From: Modestobacter sp.
GTDB lineage: Bacteria; Actinomycetota; Actinomycetes; Mycobacteriales; Geodermatophilaceae
Assembly: GCA_025966175.1 (NCBI GenBank)
Contig: JAOPVN010000231.1
Span: 1 to 5,968, forward strand
Length of the DNA stretch: 5,968 nt
Reading direction: 5' to 3'
The notes beneath the pieces are model-generated. The model saw only the letters and a list, made by a program, of their open reading frames with translations, was not told where the DNA came from and searched no databases. A program made the position numbers and the translations under genes. This document shows, one piece after another, positions 1 to 4,498 of this stretch; positions within the stretch are counted from its first letter, which is position 1, and the number at the start of each line of letters is the position of its first letter.

Positions 1-1329
1 CGCGTACTGCTCCCACTCCGCCGGGATGGGCAGCCACGGCTCGGCCGCGCCGTCCGGGGAGAAGCCCACGCCGGCCGAGGCGTTCCACGGCATCGGCACC
101 CGGCAGCCGTCCCGGCCGGCGCGCGCACCGCCGCTGCGGTGGAAGATCGGATCCAGCTTCGCCTCGTCCGGGACGACGGCCTGCGGCAGCGCCAGCTCGT
201 CGCCGGCATAGAGGTACGGCGACCCGGGCAGCGCCAGAATCAGCAGCGCGGCGGCCCGGGCGCGTGCGGTGCCCACCGCCCCGCCGCCGAACCGGGTGAC
301 CTGACGGTCCTTGTCGTGGTTGCCCAACACCCAGGAGACCGGTGCCCCGACGCCGGCGAACGCGTCGAGCGCGCTCTGCACGCCGTCGGCGAAGGCCGCG
401 GTGTCCCAGGAGGACTTCAACAGCCGGAAGCAGAACGACTGGTGCATCTCGTCGGGCCGCGAGTACAGCGCGACCTGCTCCTGGTCGGCCAGGCACACCT
501 CGCCGACCAGCATGGTGTCCGGGTACTCGTCGCAGACGGAGCGCCAGCGGCGCCACACGTCGTGCACCTCGGGCTGGTTCCAGGTCATCGCCTGCTCCGG
601 CCCGTGCCCGAACAGGGTGGGGGAGTAGGAACCGGGGTTGTCGCGCAGTCCGGCGTCCTTGAACAGGCCGTAGGCGACGTCGACCCGGAAGCCGCTGACA
701 CCGCGGTCCAGCCAGAACCGCAGCGTGCGGTCGAAGTCCTCGGCCACCGCGGGGTCGCGCCAGTTCAGGTCGGGCTGCTCGGGGGCGAACAGGTGCAGGT
801 ACCACCGGCCGTCCGGTGTGCGCGACCACGCCGGGCCCCCGAACAGGGACTGCCAGTTGTTCGGTGGCTCCTCCGACGGCGGGGCGAAGTGGTAGCGCGC
901 GGCCTCGGGGGACGCGGGGTCGGCCAGCGCAGCCCGGAACCAGGGGTGCCGGTCGGAGGTGTGGTTGGGAACGACGTCGAGGATCACGCGCAGACCGAGT
1001 CGGCGGGCGTCGGCGACCAGCGCCTCGAGGTCGCCCACGTCGCCGTAGTCCGGGTCGACCGCCCGGTAGTCGACGATGTCGTAGCCGCCGTCGGCGCCAC
1101 CGGACGGGTAGTGCGGATTGATCCACAGCGCGTCGACGCCGAGCCAGGACAGGTAGGGCAGTCGGGAGCGGAGGCCGGCCAGGTCGCCGATGCCGTCGCC
1201 GTTGCTGTCGGCGAACGAGCGCAGGTAGACCTGGTAGACGACCGCCGACCGCCACCACGGTGATGGCGTGTGCTCGGGGGTGACCCGCAGCTCGGTGGAG
1301 GTCCGCGCACTGGAGAGCCGACGTGCCAT
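1..1329 (-). CDS. GH13 alpha-glucosidase / oligo-1,6-glucosidase (C-terminus outside window)
   Basis: This predicted cytoplasmic enzyme hydrolyses terminal alpha-linked glucose from short malto- or isomalto-oligosaccharides (retaining GH13 mechanism). 443 codons are visible; the family usually has somewhat over 500, so the C-terminal beta domain is cut off. Residues 31-49 read VYQVYLRSFADSNGDGIGD, the typical opening of this group, with a calcium-site-like D41-x-N43-x-D45-G-x-G-D49. Conserved region I is DVVPNH (118-123). Region II, GFRVDVAYG, gives nucleophile D217. VGEV gives acid/base E277, and GNHD gives transition-state stabiliser D339. Later motifs YLYAGDE and DGCRVPMPW are also standard. 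The sequence resembles actinobacterial subfamily GH13_30, but exact substrate cannot be read from it. No signal peptide is seen. The ATG at 1329 is chosen because it gives a normal short N-terminus before the barrel; no strong Shine-Dalgarno precedes it, and an in-frame GTG at 1356 is the alternative. The gene is divergent from the DUF4396 gene. Confidence 0.95.
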   Translation of the reverse strand, partial: MARRLSSARTSTELRVTPEHTPSPWWRSAVVYQVYLRSFADSNGDGIGDLAGLRSRLPYLSWLGVDALWINPHYPSGGADGGYDIVDYRAVDPDYGDVGDLEALVADARRLGLRVILDVVPNHTSDRHPWFRAALADPASPEAARYHFAPPSEEPPNNWQSLFGGPAWSRTPDGRWYLHLFAPEQPDLNWRDPAVAEDFDRTLRFWLDRGVSGFRVDVAYGLFKDAGLRDNPGSYSPTLFGHGPEQAMTWNQPEVHDVWRRWRSVCDEYPDTMLVGEVCLADQEQVALYSRPDEMHQSFCFRLLKSSWDTAAFADGVQSALDAFAGVGAPVSWVLGNHDKDRQVTRFGGGAVGTARARAAALLILALPGSPYLYAGDELALPQAVVPDEAKLDPIFHRSGGARAGRDGCRVPMPWNASAGVGFSPDGAAEPWLPIPAEWEQYA

Positions 1330-1394
1330 GTGGGAGACATCGGCAGCGCACTCCACGATCTGTGTGTCATGGGTCACGAACGTCCGGGAGCATC

Positions 1395-1413
1395 GTTGGC
1401 AGATCCCGCCAAC
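1395..1413. promoter_or_regulatory. Inverted repeat upstream of the alpha-glucosidase gene, possible operator
   Basis: GTTGGC (1395-1400) and GCCAAC (1408-1413) are perfect 6-bp arms around a 7-bp spacer. The element lies 66-84 bp upstream of the alpha-glucosidase ATG and about 46 bp left of the CsoR-type site. Sugar-utilisation GH13 genes are often controlled by a local repressor, so an operator is possible. It does not match the usual gapless LacI-type palindrome, and a chance repeat of this length in G+C-rich DNA cannot be excluded. Confidence 0.3.
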
Positions 1414-1458
1414 CGACGACCGCGCGCACTGTGGAACTCCTGATCAGAGACTGGCGCG

Positions 1459-1477
1459 GTATACCCCAGGGGGGTAC
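1459..1477. promoter_or_regulatory. CsoR/RcnR-type (copper or metal responsive) operator
   Basis: The 19-bp sequence GTATACCCCAGGGGGGTAC is an inverted repeat of the form GTA-NN-CCCC-N-GGGG-NN-TAC. This is the hallmark of sites bound by CsoR-family repressors: an AT-containing flank, a C run, a G run and a mirrored flank. It sits just upstream of the DUF4396 gene, where binding would block RNA polymerase. Candidate -10-like hexamers (tatacc at 1460, tacaaa at 1475) overlap it, but no convincing -35 is visible. No csoR gene is in the window, so the regulator would be encoded elsewhere. The inducing signal (copper, another metal, or sulfur species for CstR-like members) cannot be told from the site. 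Confidence 0.7.
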
Positions 1478-1497
1478 AAAGGCACCCATGGCTGGAC

Positions 1498-1502
1498 AGG
1501 AG
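1498..1502 (+). promoter_or_regulatory. Shine-Dalgarno AGGAG deciding the DUF4396 start
   Basis: AGGAG lies 6 nt before the ATG at 1509. An in-frame ATG at 1488 is preceded by the weaker AAAGG (1478-1482), which directly abuts the operator. The better site and spacing favour 1509. Confidence 0.6.
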
Positions 1503-1508
1503 CACGCG

Positions 1509-1946
1509 ATGCCGGTCACCTGGGCGATGGCCCGCCAGGCGACGCTGCACTGCCTGACCGGGTGCGCCATCGGCGAGGTGCTCGGCATGGTCGTCGGGAC
1601 GTCGCTGGGTCTGCACAACGCGGGCACCGTCGTCGTCTCCATCGCGCTGGCGTTCGTGCTCGGCTACGCGCTCACCATGCGCGGGGTGCTGCGGGCCGGT
1701 GTGCCGGTCCGGCGGGCGCTGACCGTCGCACTCGCCGCCGACACCGTCTCGATCGCGGTCATGGAGGTCATCGACAACACGGTGATGGTCGCCGTCCCCG
1801 GGGCGATGGACGCCGGGATCGGCACCGTGCTGTTCTGGCTGTCCCTCGCCGGGTCCCTGGCCCTGGCGTTCCTGCTGACCGTGCCGATCAACGACTGGTT
1901 GATGCGCCGGGGCAAGGGTCACGCCGTCGTCCACGCGTACCACTGA
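1509..1946 (+). CDS. DUF4396 family four-helix membrane protein
   Basis: This 145-residue integral membrane protein is of unknown function. The recognisable DUF4396 signature is the N-terminal stretch ATLHCLTGCAIGEVLGM (11-27), followed by ADTVSI...EVIDN in the third helix, PGAMDAG, and a C-terminal RGKGHAVVHAYH. Hydrophobic segments lie at roughly 14-35, 39-58, 70-96 and 104-126, suggesting four helices and a short His-containing cytoplasmic tail. Polar residues sit inside or at the ends of helices: H14, C15, C19, E23, D78, E86, D89 and D101. These could form a metal or proton path, but that is inference. A CsoR-type operator lies 31 bp upstream of the chosen start, so the gene is probably induced by metal stress. 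Start 1509 is chosen on its AGGAG; ATG 1488 would add seven residues. The tandem palindromes follow 45 bp after the stop. Family assignment is from memory of the signature, not from a search. Confidence 0.82.
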   Translation: MPVTWAMARQATLHCLTGCAIGEVLGMVVGTSLGLHNAGTVVVSIALAFVLGYALTMRGVLRAGVPVRRALTVALAADTVSIAVMEVIDNTVMVAVPGAMDAGIGTVLFWLSLAGSLALAFLLTVPINDWLMRRGKGHAVVHAYH

Positions 1947-1991
1947 GACGGTGCGTCAGCCGGGGGATGGGGCGGCCGGGGCTCCCCCGAT

Positions 1992-2013
1992 TCACTTTCG
2001 GCGCCGAAAGTGA
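1992..2013. repeat. Perfect 22-bp palindrome, copy 1 of a tandem pair
   Basis: The palindrome is centred on GGCGCC (2000-2005) with core CTTTCGGCGCCGAAAG and outer bases TCA/TGA. It begins 45 bp after the DUF4396 stop. It has no loop and no T tract after it, so it looks more like a protein-binding site or a REP-type element than a classical intrinsic terminator, although a cruciform-type RNA hairpin could still act as one in actinobacteria. Confidence 0.8.
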
Positions 2014-2023
2014 GTCCCACCGA

Positions 2024-2047
2024 TTCGCTTTCGGCGCCGAAAGCGAA
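2024..2047. repeat. Perfect 24-bp palindrome, copy 2 of a tandem pair
   Basis: The core CTTTCGGCGCCGAAAG is the same as in copy 1, here with outer bases TTCG/CGAA. Its centre is 33 bp from that of copy 1, and the direct repeat includes the flanking CGATTC. The single difference on the left arm (A1994 versus G2027) is matched by the complementary difference on the right arm (T2011 versus C2044), so symmetry is kept. It ends 21 bp before the ATG of the 27-codon ORF. A weaker inverted repeat, TCCGCC-CC-GGCGGA, follows at 2051-2064. Confidence 0.8.
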
Positions 2048-2068
2048 CGCTCCGCCCCGGCGGACCCG

Positions 2069-2152
2069 ATGACCCTCACCGCGAGCACGACCGCCGACCT
2101 GCCCACGCTGCGGGCCTGGGAGAGCATCCCCGTCCGGATGGTGTCTGCCTGA
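2069..2152 (+). CDS. Possible small peptide of 27 residues upstream of asnB
   Basis: I do not recognise this peptide. It begins MTLTASTTADLP and ends AWESIPVRMVSA, with one Trp, one Glu and no Cys, Asn, Gln, Lys or Tyr. Support for translation is base composition: of the 26 codons after ATG, G/C occurs at 15 first, 17 second and 25 third positions, the pattern of real genes in this genome. The ribosome site is weak (GGCGGA at 2059-2064). It stops 94 bp before the asnB start. It has no hydrophobic helix or signal peptide, and no run of Asn codons that would suggest an attenuation leader for asnB. It could be a peptide substrate, a regulatory leader, a remnant of a longer gene, or chance. Confidence 0.4.
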   Translation: MTLTASTTADLPTLRAWESIPVRMVSA

Positions 2153-2246
2153 GGTCGCCGCGTTCACCTGCGGGGTTGTGATGCCGCGTTGCGGGGCGGA
2201 CGCTGGCGTGCAGATGGTTGCACAAGCCAACGGAGGCGTCATCACC
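2153..2246 (+). promoter_or_regulatory. asnB leader region with ribosome binding site
   Basis: These 94 bp precede asnB. GGAGG at 2232-2236 is a good Shine-Dalgarno, although its 10-nt spacer to ATG 2247 is on the long side. A TTGCGG at 2189-2194 could be a -35 element, but the matching -10 position (around cagatgg, 2211-2217) is poor, so no promoter is claimed with confidence. No T-box or known riboswitch pattern is seen. Two in-frame ATGs at 2178 and 2214 are possible earlier starts of the next gene but are not favoured. Confidence 0.4.
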
Positions 2247-4109
2247 ATGTGTGGAATCTGCGGATGGGTGGACTACGAGCGCGACCTGGGCGAGGACGGC
2301 GCGCGCAGCGAACTGGCGGGCATGACCGCCACCATGGCCTGCCGCGGCCCCGACGACGAAGGCACGTTCGTCGCCACCCACGTGGCGTTCGGGCACCGCA
2401 GGCTCGCGGTGATCGACGTGCCCGGCGGACACCAGCCCATGACCCTCGGCGAGGACGATCGGCCAGAGGCCGCGCTCATCTACAGCGGCGAGACCTACAA
2501 CTTCCGCGAGCTGCGCGAGCGCCTCGCTGTCGCCGGGCACCGCTTCGGGACCGCCAGCGACACGGAGGTGGTGTTGCACGCGCACCGGGAGTGGGGGCGC
2601 CGGGACCCGCGCGACGCCGTCCGCGAGCTCAACGGCATGTTCGCCTACGCGCTCTGGGACGCCGGCACCGAGGAACTGGTGCTGGTCCGCGACCGGTTGG
2701 GGATCAAGCCGCTCTACTACTACCCGACCGACCACGGCGTGCTCTTCGGCTCCGAGCCCAAGGCCGTGCTGGCCAACGGGCTGGTCGAGCGGGTCCTCGA
2801 CGCCGACGGGCTGCGCCGGGCGCTCGGCTTCGTCGCCGATCCGCACCACGCGGTCTTCCGCGGATTGCGTGAGGTCCCGCCCGGACACGTGGTCCGGGTG
2901 AGCCGGGCCGGCATCAGCGAGCAGCGGTACTGGGCCCTGGCCGACACCGGGCACACCGACGACGTCCCCACGACGGTGCGCCACGTCCGGGAGCTGCTCG
3001 AGGACACCGCGCGCCGCCAGCTCGTCGCCGACGTCCCGCTGTGCACCCTGCTCTCGGGCGGCCTCGACTCCTCCGCCCTCACCGCGCTGGCCGCCCGGCA
3101 CACCACCGGCCGGGTGCGCTCGTTCGCCGTCGACTTCACCGGTTACACCGAGAACTTCGCCGCCGACGACCTCCGCAGCACTCCCGACGCGCCCTACGTG
3201 CACGAGGTGGCGGAGTTCGTCGGTACCGAGCACACCGACATCACCCTGTCCACCGAGCAGCTGATGGACGCCGACGTGCGGGCCGCGACCCTGCACGCCC
3301 GCGACCTGCCGTCGGGCATCGGGGACATGGACACCTCGTTGTACCTGCTCTTCCGCAGCGTCCGGGAGCACTCCACGGTGGCGCTGTCGGGCGAGTCGGC
3401 CGACGAGGTGTTCGGCGGCTACCGCGACTTCCACGACCGCGACACCGTCGCCGCCGACACCTTCCCGTGGCTGGCCGGGCGGATGATGCACGGCGACGAG
3501 TCCGGCCCCGCGGTGTGGGACGCCGGTCTGGTCAAGCAGCTGGATCTGCCCGGCTACCTCGAGGCGCAGTACCGGACGGCGCTGGCGGAGGTGCCCGAGC
3601 TGACCGGACCGGCCGCCGCCGATGCGCACGAGCGGCGGATGCGGGAGGTCTGCTTCCTCTACCTGACCCGGTTCCTACCCCTGCTGCTGGACCGCAAGGA
3701 CCGGATGAGCATGGCCGTGGGACTGGAGGTCCGCGTCCCGTTCTGCGACCACCGTCTGGTCGAGTACGTCTTCGGTGCGCCGTGGGCGCACAAGACCTTC
3801 GACGGCCGGGAGAAGAGCCTCCTCCGCGCGGCCACCGCCGACCTGCTGCCCGAGTCGGTGGTGCAGCGGGTGAAGAGCCCCTATCCCTCGACGCAGGACG
3901 CCGGGTACGAGCGGGTGCTGCGCCGACGGGTCGCCGCGCTGCTGGACGCGGGCGGTCCGGCGACGCCGCTGCTCGACGAGGAGGCGGTCCGCGAGCGGCT
4001 GGCCACGCCGGTGGGGACGTCCTCCGGCATGGCCGCGCGGATGCAGCTCGAGCAGGTGCTGGCCCTGGACGCCTGGCTCGGCGACTACGGGGTCACCGTG
4101 GACGTCTGA
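2247..4109 (+). CDS. asnB: Asparagine synthetase, glutamine-hydrolysing (AsnB family)
   Basis: This 620-residue class II glutamine amidotransferase makes asparagine from aspartate, glutamine and ATP, or, in biosynthetic clusters, amidates another carboxylate. The start at 2247 is fixed by the chemistry: after Met removal Cys2 (MCGICGWV) becomes the N-terminal glutaminase nucleophile, so in-frame ATGs at 2178 and 2214 would bury it. Glutaminase motifs follow: RGPDDEG (33-39), YSGETYN (79-85) and SDTE (104-107). The synthetase half has the PP-loop SGGLDSS (270-276), LSGESADEVFGGY (380-392), RKDRMSM (483-489) and VPFCDH (497-502). Both active sites look intact, and the length is usual for the long actinobacterial type. 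The family includes primary-metabolism AsnB and secondary-metabolism enzymes, among them lasso-peptide cyclases. Being followed by a ferredoxin/reductase pair rather than amino-acid genes leaves the true acceptor open. A stem-loop-rich 164-bp gap separates it from the ferredoxin gene. Confidence 0.95.
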   Translation: MCGICGWVDYERDLGEDGARSELAGMTATMACRGPDDEGTFVATHVAFGHRRLAVIDVPGGHQPMTLGEDDRPEAALIYSGETYNFRELRERLAVAGHRFGTASDTEVVLHAHREWGRRDPRDAVRELNGMFAYALWDAGTEELVLVRDRLGIKPLYYYPTDHGVLFGSEPKAVLANGLVERVLDADGLRRALGFVADPHHAVFRGLREVPPGHVVRVSRAGISEQRYWALADTGHTDDVPTTVRHVRELLEDTARRQLVADVPLCTLLSGGLDSSALTALAARHTTGRVRSFAVDFTGYTENFAADDLRSTPDAPYVHEVAEFVGTEHTDITLSTEQLMDADVRAATLHARDLPSGIGDMDTSLYLLFRSVREHSTVALSGESADEVFGGYRDFHDRDTVAADTFPWLAGRMMHGDESGPAVWDAGLVKQLDLPGYLEAQYRTALAEVPELTGPAAADAHERRMREVCFLYLTRFLPLLLDRKDRMSMAVGLEVRVPFCDHRLVEYVFGAPWAHKTFDGREKSLLRAATADLLPESVVQRVKSPYPSTQDAGYERVLRRRVAALLDAGGPATPLLDEEAVRERLATPVGTSSGMAARMQLEQVLALDAWLGDYGVTVDV

Positions 4110-4126
4110 GCACGGGTCCGCGTCCG

Positions 4127-4158
4127 CCGGCATCGCCGGTCGGAGGTGGCACCCCACC
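4127..4158 (+). other. Two short stem-loops after asnB
   Basis: CCGGC (4127-4131) pairs with GCCGG (4135-4139) over a 3-nt loop, and GGTGG (4145-4149) pairs with CCACC (4154-4158) over a 4-nt loop. They begin 17 bp after the asnB stop and precede the larger hairpin at 4172-4198. They may help transcript termination or protect the 3' end. Short stems like these are also common by chance in G+C-rich spacers. Confidence 0.35.
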
Positions 4159-4171
4159 GGGCGTGACGGAG

Positions 4172-4198
4172 TCCCCCGGGGAAGTCCCGCCCGGGGGA
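4172..4198 (+). terminator. Strong hairpin, candidate asnB terminator or attenuator
   Basis: TCCCCCGGG (4172-4180) and CCCGGGGGA (4190-4198) form a perfect 9-bp stem, eight of the pairs G-C, around a 9-nt loop. It lies 62 bp after the asnB stop and 75 bp before the ferredoxin start. No T tract follows, which is usual for actinobacterial hairpin terminators but also weakens the call. A further GCCGC-TGC-GCGGC stem-loop sits at 4212-4224. If it terminates transcription fully, the ferredoxin gene needs its own promoter, and none is obvious. Confidence 0.5.
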
Positions 4199-4263
4199 GA
4201 CCGGGCGTGCGGCCGCTGCGCGGCGGGTACCGGACCGGGCGGTGGTGACAGCCCCGTCGGGCG

Positions 4264-4269
4264 AGGAGG
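4264..4269 (+). promoter_or_regulatory. Shine-Dalgarno AGGAGG for the ferredoxin gene
   Basis: A full-consensus AGGAGG stands 4 nt before a GTG codon. It decides this GTG (4274) as the start and is the strongest ribosome site in the window, which suggests high translation of the ferredoxin. Confidence 0.75.
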
Positions 4270-4273
4270 CCTC

Positions 4274-4498
4274 GTGCGGATCGTCGTGGACCTGAACCGC
4301 TGCGAGAGCTACGGCCAGTGCGTGTACGCCGCACCCGCCGTCTTCCGGCTGCACGGGGAGGAATGCCTGGAATACGACTACGCCCCCGACGAGGCGGTGC
4401 GCGGCCAGGTGGAGGCGGCCGCCGCGGCCTGCCCGGTGCAGGCGATCACGATCGGCCGGGCCGTCGTCCCGGCCGGCACGACGGAGCGACCGGCATGA
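4274..4498 (+). CDS. Single-cluster ferredoxin, CxxYxxC...CP type (P450-associated)
   Basis: This 74-residue small acidic ferredoxin should carry single electrons in the cytoplasm from a flavin reductase to an oxidase, typically a cytochrome P450. The GTG start after AGGAGG gives MRIVVDLNRC, the normal N-terminus of the family. Cluster ligands are C10, C16 and C53 (followed by P54). The position that is Cys in [4Fe-4S] proteins is Y13, giving C-x2-Y-x2-C-xn-CP. Bacterial ferredoxins with a variable residue here, including Tyr, are known, hold [3Fe-4S] or [4Fe-4S] clusters and are genetically linked to P450s. An additional C31 is probably not a ligand. Residues after about 61 form a short tail beyond the fold. 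Its stop overlaps the reductase start by ATGA, so the two are translationally coupled. No P450 gene is in the window; one may lie beyond the right edge. Confidence 0.93.
   Translation: MRIVVDLNRCESYGQCVYAAPAVFRLHGEECLEYDYAPDEAVRGQVEAAAAACPVQAITIGRAVVPAGTTERPA

Noticed and set aside
139..1263. Long plus-strand open frame antisense to the alpha-glucosidase
   Set aside because: Its translation is low-complexity Arg/Gly/Val-rich with no family motifs, while the opposite strand holds every GH13 catalytic motif. It is a G+C-driven shadow frame.
984..1370. Minus-strand start at 1370 for a 128-residue protein
   Set aside because: It is out of frame with the GH13 protein and its translation is Ser/Thr/Arg/Pro-rich. 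The true frame starts at 1329.
1433..1460. GGAAC at 1433 as the -35 of an ECF sigma-factor promoter for the DUF4396 gene
   Set aside because: The only suitable GT downstream is about 21 bp away, too far for the usual 16-18 bp spacing.
2178..2246. Upstream in-frame ATG codons (2178, 2214) as the asnB start
   Set aside because: They would add residues before Cys2, which must be the N-terminal residue for glutaminase activity, and they lack the GGAGG placed before 2247.
2069..2246. Asparagine-responsive leader-peptide attenuation of asnB
   Set aside because: The short ORF contains no Asn codon, and no competing terminator with a T tract follows it.
1888..2248. Minus-strand frames across the tandem palindromes that repeat a FGAESES-like peptide
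   Set aside because: The repeated peptide is just the translation of the two palindromes. The frames lack coding bias and overlap the DUF4396 gene and asnB leader.
2076..3629. Long minus-strand open frame (about 517 codons) antisense to asnB
   Set aside because: The composition is a mirror of asnB codons and no domain is recognisable; the plus strand encodes an intact AsnB with all motifs.
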